64,000 nt of DNA from NCBI RefSeq assembly GCF_036785885.1, contig NC_092326.1, positions 41,812,287 to 41,876,286 on the forward strand, given 5' to 3'. The number at the start of each line of letters is the position of its first letter. The first letter of the stretch is position 1. This DNA is from Coffea arabica (lineage: Eukaryota > Streptophyta > Magnoliopsida > Gentianales > Rubiaceae). The position numbers and the translations under genes were made by a program. Below, in pieces: positions 43,304-56,138 of the stretch. Under the pieces are notes generated by a model, which had not been told where the DNA came from, searched no databases, and saw nothing but the letters and a program-made list of their open reading frames with translations.

Positions 43304-45852
43304 AAAGAAGAAGATGGATGAAGAATAACCTGTACTCATTCAAAGAGGTGATATTATCCTTGTATCAAATTTCTTCTTCTCTTTTATTGAACACTCTTTT
43401 GTATCAATCAGTGTCTGCAATGAATCCTTTTTCTTTTTTTCTGGGGATTTGAAGCAAGTTCAATGGCTTCAGTCCACTGGCTTAGTGAAAGATTTGACAT
43501 GCAAGTCTTCTATGTGCTATTAGAGAACTATTGGGTCCAATGATATCTGAACAGCAATTTAGGTTAAGGTCCCTGAGTCCCAGTCCTACGAAAGTGGTCT
43601 ATGGTTTCCCTTTGTACAATGGAGTGATACCTTACAGTTCATCCAACTCTATGTTCTCATTGTGGTTCCTTATCTGTGAGCTTGATGAGTTTTGATAGAA
43701 TCAATATTTTTTTTAGGTATCAATAGAGTTTATTTCAATTTTTGTCCTAGGAACATGTTTTATATGAAAACCCTGGGGTCCGGAGGAAGATCTTCTATCC
43801 AAACCGGCAGAATCCTACCTTGTGTCCTGTCCAAATTCTTCAAGAGGAAAAGGCTATGCGTCCACAAGATGCTAGCTGCCCCTCATGCTTATTCCTGTGC
43901 ATTAAATATGGTGGTAGGACCAGAAATATTCCCCAAAATGAGTAAGTATGAATCTCACTGATCTTTTTTTGGGGCGTTCTATTCAGCGGGGTTTACAGAT
44001 AGGCGCAACCTTGCGTTCCAACAACTCATCAGTACCTCGTGGCGTCAAGTTCTTGTATTTGTATCCAATGCATAAAAATTACAGCTGGTTCTTCAGCATA
44101 AGCTGAAACTCTTCTATGATTTAATATCCAGATATGTCAGGCAGCGAATGGGAAGAAACAAGCTCAAATCCTTTGGGCCTGCTATTTGTAGAATGTCAAT
44201 GCTAGTCCATATACGCGGAGGAAGCTTCTTTTTCAAGGCTTTAGGTATCACACTTCTGTTTATGGCTGGATATCCTGATGACCTTGTTCAAAGGGAAACA
44301 AAGTACAGGAACTTGGATCTCCTTCAGAAATACTACAGGTAATTTGTATCAGAAATACTCCTGCTGAGGTGCTGATAACCAATCTTTCTAACTGCATATA
44401 ACTGTAATATTATCAGAACCTCAGAACTGTTTACCAGAGAACAGGACTAAATGAGATAACAATGTAGCAGGACTCCATTGACATGTTCAGTCTGCATGCA
44501 TGATTAAAAAGAACTAGTAGCTTTCCAAGTGAACATGAGCAATGACACTGAATCATGTTTCAAAATTTTTATACTTCAAGGTTCATTACACCAAGAGGAT
44601 GAGCAGCATAAGATTTTGCACGGTTTGATTTGTCAAACCAGGCACAATTCAGAGTTGCTCTTCTGCCAGCTATCCTTAACCTCTGCCCACAACTTGCTTA
44701 TCCCACAATGTTTTTCATCACAGGACAGATGAAGATGCTGAAGGGGAGGAATTATTTCTGCCAGACCCAGTCAATACAGATACTGTAAGTTCATGACTAT
44801 GAGTTGGCTAGTCTAGAAATTTGCATATTCTTTATTCTTTTTTTTTTTTTGGTATGTTGTCCTGAAACAAGATGCTGCAAGTAATATTGTTGGAGTATTA
44901 ACTATAATTTTAAAATTTTATTTTGAATTCCTTAAGTTCTTGATTTTAGTTCATCCTCATCAAAAAGTTTAAATGTTCAATACCTATTGAATGCATGTGA
45001 GTTACTTGTTTTGAGTTTGAACTCTGAATATGAATCCTCCTGAAAAGCAATTCTCTCCAGCTCTTGTTATTTTAAAGCAGAATTCAGAATATATAGCATA
45101 CAGATGTTGTAGGGTGGACATAAATTGCTGCAACAATGAGACAGTGCCTTCATGGGAGTGCTAAAAAATATGCACCTCAGGCCTCTTAGTTTTGCAGCCT
45201 GACCATTTATCTTGATCTGTCCAAAATAAACAGGATCTGATTTTATCATATTTTCTTGCAGAATGACAGTCTTCCTTCTTCACTCTTAAGCATGAAGACT
45301 ATCTCAAGAAAATTAAAATGCAAGAAAAACAGTTACTCAGCCTGCCATGGTACTAAGGAGAAAACCTCAATCTTGCCCTCAGCCCCTTCAACCTGTGGAG
45401 CCTCTTCACAGTTTGAACTAAAGGGATATGCTTCATTGCAAAACCAAGCAATCACAGCTGCTCAGTCCATAACATCTCAATCTCCAGCAGACTTGTTCTC
45501 CAATGCCAACCCTCTAATCGGCAATGCTAATTCAAACATCATCCAATGTGATCAATCATCATGTCCTATGTTCCCACCTCATCCAACAAGTTCCTTTGTG
45601 CCCATGATGTATTGGCATCCATCCACTGCCTTCCTTCACTACCCTCATCCATCTTCTCATATCTTTAGGCATCCCATTGCTGGGAATTACATCTCTATCT
45701 ATCCACAGCCTTATTATGGCCCTCCTACTCTAATACCAAAGCCATCAAAAGATACTTGGAAGAGTGATGTAGCATCTGAGAATGCTAACTATGATTCTAA
45801 TAGCACTTCATGCAGTATAGAGCCAAAAAAGATCAGAAAATCTGACAAGTGA
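40843..45852 (+). CDS. Nuclear-type protein with degenerate tyrosine-recombinase-like region
   Basis: Six exons (40843-41061, 41898-42764, 43751-43941, 44132-44338, 44724-44784, 45262-45852) join in frame to 711 residues. Seen: a short coiled coil near residues 30-60; a basic KRQK near 88; an acidic patch around residues 125-145; then a conserved-looking region of about residues 285-500 spread over exons 2-5; and a Pro/His/Ser/Tyr-rich tail. The conserved region has the order of a tyrosine recombinase: GTRHGCEDMYELD (Arg332, like box I), RRKIFYP (hairpin lysine), then GITLLFMAG...DLVQRET..RN..LLQKYYR (residues 464-495), like the final helices with the tyrosine. The HxxR box reads KALG and the GH motif reads KY, so activity is doubtful. 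I recall similar uncharacterised plant proteins but no name. A domesticated Crypton-like integrase is inference; a plant-specific DNA-binding protein is the cautious reading. Confidence 0.75.
43268..43301. repeat. Poly-A tract in an intron
   Basis: About 33 consecutive A bases inside intron 2 of the gene at 40843-45852. No retroelement body was recognised before it, so it may be a simple repeat or the tail of an eroded insertion. Confidence 0.85.
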
Positions 45853-46869
45853 GACAAATAGGATTCTATAGCTTTTTATGCGAATTATCATTCTTCAGCA
45901 GTGCCATTCAAGAGGGACTTCTACTCCTCTAGTTGAACTTAACTCAAAGGTGTTGGTGGATACTAATTGTCATATAAGCTTCAAAACATTGACTTGGAGT
46001 TCTTTATATGTGTAATTTGTGGGCTTTCGATTCCTGCTTCTACCGTGGTTCAACAAATTTGCTGGTCTTTCAATTCCAGCTTCTACTGCGGTTCAACATT
46101 GCTACTGGAAAGCAATTGGCCGTGGTGACTCCTTTCAAAATATTGGTACTTTGGCACCAAGGATTGCCTGCAAATTCAGTTCCAGAATTACCGGCCAGTG
46201 TGGAGGGTACCTAGATTAGATAAACTGGATTGTCTCAATTTCGCATTGTAAGTAATGTTCGATTTATTTAGGAGGTATGGTTGTTATGTCTCCCACATGC
46301 ATGTTCTCCTTGTTTGGTCACAGGAAGGATGCTTCAAAAAATTAAGATCAAATTGGAAAGAAGATCAAAGACAGTAGGATTCTCCTTGAAATATGCTACT
46401 GAAACGCGCATGTCCTTAACTACTGAATATGAAAAGAATTGTGGTTCAGGAATGTGATGGAAGTAACGGTGTATAAAAGAAAAAGTGCTAAGTAGAGAAA
46501 ATTTAGTAGATCTCAATCTGTTGGGGGTACTTTCTTGCAGAAGCATAAATCTAGCCAAATATATCTTCTTTACTTGTTACTTGTTACAGTAAGAAACGTA
46601 TTGTCAATGTATTCTGGAATCAATCTGGCATTCAAGTTTTCCTCTTTAGTCACCTATATTTGGCAATTGCCACAGGTACACTCCTGAGGTGAAATGGTGT
46701 TATAAGGTTCTGCACCAAGGTTTCTTTGGGCTGAAAACGTAGATGTTTGAACTGTCAAAGTGAATGCTGAGTTTCTTAAATTAAGCTAAATTTGATATTT
46801 GAATAGATCAACTCAATCGACTAGTAACTGCATATCAAACCTTTTTGCTAAAGTAGATATGATGGTTAT
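45853..46869. other. 3' flank of the recombinase-like gene
   Basis: Contains an imperfect short duplication (about 46022-46053 and 46068-46099, sharing TTC.ATTCC.GCTTCTAC.G.GGTTCAACA). Open frames of 66-74 codons here have no recognisable features. No gene supported. Confidence 0.5.
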
Positions 46870-46878
46870 TAACAATAA

Positions 46879-48322
46879 GGGATAATTTCAGAAACCTCCC
46901 CTGAGGTTTCTGACAATTTCACTGACCTCCCCTGAGGTTTCCACAATTACACTGACCTCCCCTGGCAGAACTTGGGACCCAATTGCTGACATCATATAAT
47001 GCAAAATTACTATTATACCCAAGACATTTTGTGTTATTATAGGACTAAAATATGATAAGGCAGATGGTGTTTTGGATAGTATTGGATTGCATTTCTATTT
47101 ATTTAATGTATGGTTATGAAATTTGTAATGATATTACTCTTGGATTGCAGTTTTGGTTTGCACCTTATTACTGTTAAGGTTTTATAAATGACTGTTTTAG
47201 TTCTTGGATTACACCTTACCTCAAAATTTGGGAATTTACCCAAATTTTCCATTTTCTAATATTCCTACAAATATGCAAAATTATGCATATCCCTCAAATC
47301 TACCTAATATTAATGTTTTGTTAAACTCTAAATAACAAAACTATGAAATATAATATTTAAATATATTTTAATACACACAAGTTGGACGGGTAACTAGTGT
47401 GTCAGAGAGTTGCCATAATCTCCTTAAACCCGCATGCGGGTTTAAAGAGTATTCGGATATTCTCATATGCACCTATGCAAATCGAACCAACCGGATATCT
47501 TATCCGTATCCCATTTTTTTAAATAAAAATCTTATAAATTTGAAAAATAAAATCAAATTTAGATGTATTAGGGTTTTAAAAATATTATATAAGTGATAAA
47601 AATTTTATAAATTGTAAAAATAAAATCAAATTTAAATAATTAAATGTTATATTTGCATAAGGAATAATACAATAATCATAATAATGATAATACAATAATA
47701 TTGGTGTAATAAAACTGCCATTAATTTAAATATTTACTTATAATGCCCAAAGAGCCTAATTACCAATTTTTTCTTCTTGCGCTCATATATAACATTAACC
47801 CGCATGCGAGCTAACCTTGAAATAGAAAAAACACAGAATCCCGCTTGCGGGTTTCAACGTTATTATGCAGGCGGGATTTTAACCTGCTTGCTTGTGAACA
47901 TGTACCACATTGCTTTGAATTTTTGTGACAAGAGGAAAGCTTTGTCTGATGAATGTATTTGTGAAATGACCTGAGTGGTGGTAGATGGGTTAATTGGGTC
48001 GGTTGCGTTACCCAATTGTTTATATCCATAAGTAAAATTTTATGATTCCCATACCCATCCCCTCACTTTTTCTTATTTATTTCTGATTTTTATTAGTTTT
48101 CATTAATTCACTAATATAACTTGTACACCTGCCTCAAGGGCATTTATGGGAACAAAATTTCCTCTCTTTCCTGAAAACACTTTTTTATGCTTACTTTTGT
48201 GGTCATGGGCTGATTTTGTTACAAAATCAGAAACCTCAAGGGAGGTTAGTGTAATTGTGGAAACCTCAGGGGAGGTCAGTGAAATTGTCAGAAACCTCAG
48301 GGGAGGTTTCTGAAATTATCCC
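46879..48322. mobile_element. Non-autonomous Mutator-like element, younger copy
   Basis: A 1444-base unit lies between exact 9-base duplications TAACAATAA (46870-46878 and 48323-48331). Its terminal inverted repeats (46879-46961 and 48240-48322) agree at 82 of 83 positions. The termini start GGGATAATTTCAGAAACC and contain repeated CCTCCCCTGAGG modules, each close to palindromic. Nine-bp duplications and long termini point to Mutator-family mobilisation. The interior is AT-rich with several palindromes around CCCGCATGCGGG (47426-47443, 47797-47810, 47837-47854) and encodes no transposase. It shares its terminal design with 17080-18195. Confidence 0.9.
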
Positions 48323-48381
48323 TAACAATAATTATCCACCATAAGGTATTTTTCTATTCTCTAGTCTGGAAGTCTCGAGCC

Positions 48382-48543
48382 ATGATGGCTTGCAGCAGAG
48401 AATCATTCTTAATTCTCCTTGTGTGGCTGTTCCTGGCTACAATGATCTCTTACCTAATACAAACATGCCCCAATAAGAGAAAATTTAATGTGGATAAAGT
48501 CACATCCGCTCATGCAAGGGAATCTTATCTTTATGTATTTTAG
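48382..48543 (+). CDS. Possible small membrane or secreted peptide
   Basis: A 53-codon open frame starts with two consecutive ATGs. The first 30 residues include a hydrophobic stretch (SFLILLVWLFLATMISYLI) that could be a signal peptide or membrane anchor. A short basic segment (NKRKF) and a polar tail follow. It begins 50 bases beyond the Mutator-like element. No known peptide-hormone motif (CLE, IDA, RGF, PSK) is visible. Continuation in another frame past the stop hints that it might be a frameshifted relic. It is weakly supported and could be chance. Confidence 0.25.
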   Translation: MMACSRESFLILLVWLFLATMISYLIQTCPNKRKFNVDKVTSAHARESYLYVF

Positions 48544-49069
48544 CAATTTCTCTGAGGACCCTTACTTCGCTTTTCCTTCATTAGTTTTTGTCCCCTTGAA
48601 GAGGACGGAGGCTTCTCTTTCTTTTACTCTGTCGAAAGGATGCTTCTCTTTCACTCGTTCCAAATCCATACTGGCAGCCATAATTGCAAATTTGCAATAA
48701 TGAACGTCAAAGAAACTACAGTGCAAGTATTACTTTAATCTTCAAATCTGCTAAAGCAACCATCACATTGCAAATGCTGCATATTAATCTATCACAATCA
48801 CCATCATCATCAACAATACATCATGATCCACGCGAACATTCACCATGATCATTACTAAGATCAACCTTGGAAGGTCACAGCTCACAGGCAATCAAGCAAC
48901 AACGAAATACATAGAAACCTACAAGACAAATAGTGCGTAATATCAACATGGGTCACAGCCACTGGCGTGTGAACCTCAAATTTATTGGTCAATCCTCCCT
49001 TTCTTCCCCTTCCTGAACGCATACATCAGAGAAGAAAAAAGGTGGGATTTTTACAGCAATGCAAACCCT
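48544..49069. other. 3' flank of the peroxidase gene
   Basis: Presumed 3' untranslated and intergenic sequence of the minus-strand peroxidase. It contains a short CATCAT-rich stretch near 48800. No gene seen. Confidence 0.5.
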
Positions 49070-51017
<1,948 letters not shown>

Positions 51018-51080
51018 CTTTTCCGTACAACAGTAAAGTAAAGGTCACTGACCTTGCATTTTGGATCGCTTACCAAGCTA

Positions 51081-51092
51081 CCTCTTAAATAA
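51081..51092 (-). promoter_or_regulatory. Candidate TATA box of the peroxidase gene
   Basis: On the minus strand this reads TTATTTAAGAGG, about 65 bases before the start codon at 51017, implying a leader of 30-40 bases. It is the best TATA-like match in the near upstream region. Confidence 0.5.
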
Positions 51093-51399
51093 GGGAAAAG
51101 GAAGGTTTTTTTCAAAACCGGCAACAAAAGGAAGCTACAGGAGTTCTTTTCATTATTCATAAAACATCCAGTGATGTATGTCAGAATTATGCTTAGACCC
51201 CTATAGCTTTAACAGCACCCCTCGGGCATCCGGCGGTAGTGTTTCCAAATAGTACTACTTTTGTCCCATTTTTATAATTTTGATTTTTTTTACATAGTTT
51301 AAGAAAATTAGTTAACTTTATTATAATAGTAAATCCAACCTATTATTTTTCTAAAATATACTTACATTAGGGGTATGACTAATTATTATACCTTTACAA

Positions 51400-51775
51400 T
51401 TAGAGCCGTTAGAAATTTAAATTACTCATAAACTGTTCTCAAACAACTCGATCAATAATTGGACTCGAACTCAGTTAAAATCTAGTTTAAATCGAGTTTG
51501 AGCATCCCGTTTATCAATTCAAATTGAGAGGCATAGAAGTTGTGAAATTTACCACTAAAAAATGGAACTCGAACTCGATATAACTCACCAAGATCCTCAA
51601 TTTTAATCAAGTTGAGTTCGAACTCATATTCTAGTTGCTTGAGTAGAGTTTGAGTTTAAGAATTGTTACTCATTCAGTTTCAAGTTTGAGATCGAGTAAT
51701 ACTACCAATAATTGAATTGGAGATTGAGCATGATATTACTTGAAATCAACTAGACTCAAATGCAACCCTAATTAT
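51400..51775. mobile_element. Eroded hAT-like relic (right end visible)
   Basis: Repeated CTCGAACTCGA / GAGTTCGAACTC motifs in both orientations and a right end ATGCAACCCTA resemble the element at 63136-63530 (GTCGAG motifs, TTGCAAAC terminus). The left end is not identifiable and divergence is high. Confidence 0.3.
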
Positions 51776-51920
51776 AACAACAATGCTGATGGAAAGTTGC
51801 ACCATACACGTCATGAACCAGAGTAATTATTGAAATCAAGTAGACTCAAATGCAACCCTAATTATAACAACAATGCTGATGGAAAGTTGCACCATACATG
51901 TCATGAACCAGAGTAATTAT
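51741..51920. repeat. 90-bp direct tandem duplication
   Basis: Two adjacent 90-base copies (51741-51830 and 51831-51920) differ at only two positions (51750/51840 and 51809/51899). The unit includes the right end of the hAT-like relic plus adjoining unique sequence, so the duplication postdates that insertion. Confidence 0.92.
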
Positions 51921-52173
51921 TGAATAAGGCAAGTTATACTCACTAATAACACCTTATCATCCCAACCTAACTCTCCCCCCAAATTTTACAATTTGTACAT
52001 TTTTCATCGCATCTTTCATTTCTTGCTCTCCAAATATTCATATATCGTTCCATTTTTAACTCACTACCCTTTCCAAATGATCAAAACCACAATAAATCTT
52101 ATATTAGTCTTGAATCCAACTCTACCAGTTATTTTTTTGCCTTTTTTCTTGAAATATTTTTATGTTTTAAGTT

Positions 52174-52420
52174 TTAACACACAATTTGACGTGTGAAGAA
52201 GCTCGGAAGCTTCCCCCGTGGAGGCCAATTGTGTGTTTTGTCCGCCCCAACATCAGGTGCGTGGAGGGGGGCCTTCTCAGGATTCGAACCCTGGTCCTTG
52301 TATATAAGGGTCTTGGGGTTGAAGTCCTGGTACCACTTGAAGCGCAGAGCTTCTTCAACGTGCAAACTCATACAAGTAGACACCAAGGGCATGGTGCAAG
52401 GGAAGTAGCCCTGTAGGCTG
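52174..52420 (-). repeat. SINE-like or tRNA-like G+C-rich repeat fragment
   Basis: On the minus strand AGGGTTCGAATCCTG matches a pol III B box perfectly (GGTTCGAATCC, about 52273-52283). GTGGTACCAGGA about 55 bases upstream could be an A box. The block is clearly richer in G+C than its flanks and open in several frames on both strands, which are artefacts. No tRNA cloverleaf can be drawn. No A tail or flanking duplication was seen, so a SINE origin is tentative. Confidence 0.35.
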
Positions 52421-52435
52421 CAGCAAAATCTTTCT

Positions 52436-55400
52436 GAATTTCTTTCTTATAGAAATCTCTTCACGTAAAGGGTTTGACAATCTGTAAAGGTTATGATAGT
52501 CATTTTCAACCATAAATGCAAATACAATTACCCAAACTTATATGGGGGCGTGGCCGTAATTAACATACCTCAAGGGGAGGTTTTGTCAAATTATCTTTAG
52601 TGAAGAGTTGCAGTCGTCAACTTGTCATGCTGATGCATTTGCCTTATCTTGACATTTGTATCGGTGCAGCATTTACGGCTGACGCCGAAGAAAAGCGTTG
52701 GCGTTTCAGCACCGCAGTCTACCTGTTTTTGGGAGTCGGGCACCTGAATTACTTACTATGGTTCCGTCTATGGTGGAAAGCTGACTCACCTATGCATGGT
52801 GGGAAGAGCAAAGGAAATTAGGACAATACATCACTGTGGGCCCGGGCAAAGCAAAGTTATTAAAAGTAGTGACCGGGACCGGGTAGAAGAAGTTTCATAC
52901 AAGATCCATTGTACTTTTAGGAGAAATAACATGTATGCCCATCAACAACTTATGGGCATTTGTATTTTTTTTTCTAAACGATAATTTATGGGCATTTGTA
53001 CAGGCATTGTATGCACCTAAAAATTGTCATTAATACGGGAGTAGCTCCCCATGCCTAATTGACAGGAAATAAGTTGCAAAGAGCAGGAAAAATTGGTCAG
53101 ATGCAATAATCCTTGGAATACGCAAAAATGAAACTACGTGTACTCCAATTTTAATTTATAAATGCTTACTTGACAAAAGAAATTATGACAATTTAAATTT
53201 AATTGTTAGTTGGCATAGATGAGTAATTATATACATAAATAATTAAAAGAATTTAATTTTATATAAAATTTATTTTTGTGTAAATACATTTATTAAAAAT
53301 TTATTTAAAAAATTTTGGTTTATAAGATTATTGTAATTTATTAATTACAATATTTAGGGTAGTTATGCATAGTTATATTGGCAAAATGTGATTAAGTAGT
53401 CAAAGCAAAAATTAGTTTTTTTTAAGAATAAAATTGAAAGTTTAAAAAATGACATAAAAAAGTTTACATTAATTGCGATCCCTCTAACTTTATATATTGC
53501 ATAGATAGTGGCTTTTTAACTGAAATCAAAATTATAGAAGAATTATTAGAAACATAATAGTATTTCAAGAAACTAGAATCATGACATTATTGACCTGGTA
53601 GATTTTTAATTTAAATTTAGCAATTAGATAAGCAATCTTATACGTAACATGATGATTTTCAAATCGATATCGAATTTGTAGATGAGTAATCAAAAACACA
53701 ATTAAATAGTACTCCAAGAAATTAGAATTGAGATTGTAGATAAAATAATCATAAACATAAATCACATAATGCAAATGTTTCAAAAATTGAACCTTTCCGC
53801 TATTGAAATAACTAGATGGTTATCGATTTAAATCCTAATTTCGCAACTAGTTGTATTGGACGTGACAGACTATTAAATCACAAATTTGACTAGTAAAATA
53901 GTGTCAAATTTTGAGATTTGTTAATATATTAGCATTATCTAATGATAAGGATAACCAAATTATAGTAAAAATCAAAGTTCACTCTTAAAAGTAAGTGCTA
54001 AATTTAAAGATTTTGTTGTGATATGGATTATCTAATGATAGCAAATCCATTGAAACATGCAAAGCAATGATATATAGATAAATATCAATTACAATCCCAC
54101 GTTCAAATTAACATATTCTAGTATTTTGATTCGTAATATGCATTGATATATATTTCATTTCAAAATAATAACAAATATTTATACATTGCAGTACATGATA
54201 GAGTAAATGAAAAAGATCCTCTTGACCCAATGCATCGTCCCCAAATTATTTTAAAGCGGCGTCTTTATCCTTTGGGAACTCAAAAGACATTTTTGTTTAG
54301 CATGTACAAAATTCATTATCTCACTTTAATTTAATGTTAGGTTCCATTTGTTCTACATTATCACGAAGTGTGTGTCTTCTATCTATTTATCTAAATAGTT
54401 TAAAGTATATCAAGTTCATATTGATTTGACAATTTTTAAGCACCCAATGATTTATTATCGCGTAAACTTTCTTAGGTATTCTATTATAACTAGTGCTCAT
54501 GCACATCCAATGTGTGTGCAATAAAAAAATATATAATATTTCTGATCATATATTTTAAATAAAATTTTTATTATCAAAACAAATTTTAATCTTTTAAATA
54601 TTTTTCATAAAATAATTTTATGTAAGTAGTTATAATATTTATAGGTAGTTATGTTGAAAACATATATTTAAATAGTTAAAAGTAAAAATAGTCATGGATA
54701 GTTATAGGTAGTTAAAGTAAAAGTAGTTTTTTTGAGGATAAAAAGAAAGTTCATTTTTTTATAGGAAAAAAAGTTAGATCCCATTTGTAATTAAACAAAT
54801 GATCAAATTCATATTCATTTTTACACTTAAACAAGCCAAATCTAACTTGAAACCATATTCATTTTTGTCCATTCATATTTATTTTTGCCACTAAAAAAGT
54901 AAAATCTGACATTTTTATATATAAAAACTATTGCATATGAGTCATGTGGTGATTTTAGACTAAAAAGTGGTTGAAACTTAGGTTAGGACCAAAATTTGTG
55001 AAATTGAATTTGTAAAGAATATAAAGTTAATATTTTAAAAGTGGAAGATGAAAAAATTTATTTAACGAAATATGAAAGATATTTTGAATGATTTTCCCTA
55101 AAAATATTTATTATTCAGTATGCAAGAATTGAATCTTTTTCAATTATAAATATTTCTTATTATAATAATTAACAAGAAACTAATTTCATAACCATAACCC
55201 AGTTGGTACCAACATGGCATGTTAAGCTCGGGATCGTAATTCTGAATACCCAACTAGTATGTTAAGCACCTTGTTACTTGTTAGTAATAACAAAACTCAG
55301 GTTTTGACGCAAAAAAGTCATTAATTCACTCAGGATTTCCAGGTTCCATCCATCATCAAGGCCAGGTTTGTTAAGCCAACTCTACAGCCGGTTGCCTTAT

Positions 55401-55659
55401 TTCAATTGGGCCCCACTTGACATGTGAAAGATGTCCACGCTGCGTTGTCTTATTAACAGTTTAACACTTCTTCTGCCCACGGTGGAGAGTTCATTCTACT
55501 TTCGACAGTAGAAGCAACCTACTTACTATTACTTATTGCCTGAATTACTTACTAGTATTACTTATTGCATAGCAAGAGCGTATTGAAGGATGAAAAGAGT
55601 TTGTTATTTTTTTTGGGGGGTACAACAAGCAGTTGGGAGGAGAACGTGCTTCTTTTATC
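52436..55659. other. Very AT-rich intergenic DNA
   Basis: No gene supported. At about 52565-52595 is CTCAAGGGGAGGTTTTGTCAAATTATC, which resembles the right terminus of the Mutator-like elements at 17 and 47 kb, but no left partner was found. The remainder to 55.6 kb is dominated by A/T stretches. Confidence 0.5.
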
Positions 55660-55727
55660 TAAGAGTGGCAATCGGGTCGAATTCGGGTTGACGGGTCGAA
55701 TTAAGACTCATGTATAATAGAAAATTC

Positions 55728-56109
55728 TGTCACGACCTCGAGGATAGTTCTGGAATTGTGTAGGAAATCAAGATTAATTGATTGTAGAATCAGGAAATTG
55801 GGGAAGAACAGAGAAAGAATTAGACTGAGAGAGAGAAAGAGAGAATAAGAGGGAATTGGAGATATCAGAGAATCAGTATATTTTCCGTGTGTCCCTTACA
55901 AAGTGGGCCCCACTTATATAACTAACTCTAACAACCTGACAGTAACTAACAGCTGAGCTAATGCATAACTGTCTGATTAAGTGGAACAGCACCGTTTGTG
56001 GTACTTAACAACTCTCGAGCGACATCGTTTAGCTACTCAGCTAACTAAACTAGCTAATGCTCAATTGAGCCCTTATTATGCTTAAGAACATGAATTGTGC
56101 AGCCTGACA
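55728..56109 (-). repeat. 3' LTR of the chromovirus
   Basis: A 382-base LTR with ends TGTCA and TGACA. Identical to the other LTR except for A in place of G at 55988 (plus strand). Confidence 0.97.
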
Positions 56110-56110
56110 A

Positions 56111-56122
56111 TCCCTTCCCCTT
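56111..56122 (-). other. Polypurine tract of the chromovirus
   Basis: Minus-strand AAGGGGAAGGGA lies one base from the inner edge of the 3' LTR, the expected site for plus-strand priming. Confidence 0.85.
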
Positions 56123-56138
56123 GAAAACAGACTTGTCC

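Noticed and set aside
51741..51920. CRISPR-like array
   Set aside because: Only two directly adjacent 90-base units without spacers; a plain tandem duplication in a plant genome.
52273..52283. tRNA gene suggested by the B box
   Set aside because: No acceptor stem, anticodon arm or D arm can be paired around it.
52167..52416. Four overlapping open frames of 63-76 codons
   Set aside because: All fall in the G+C-rich repeat fragment; frames open on both strands at once point to composition rather than coding.
52565..52595. Third Mutator-like element end
   Set aside because: One terminus-like motif only; no inverse partner or duplication located, so not listed as an element.
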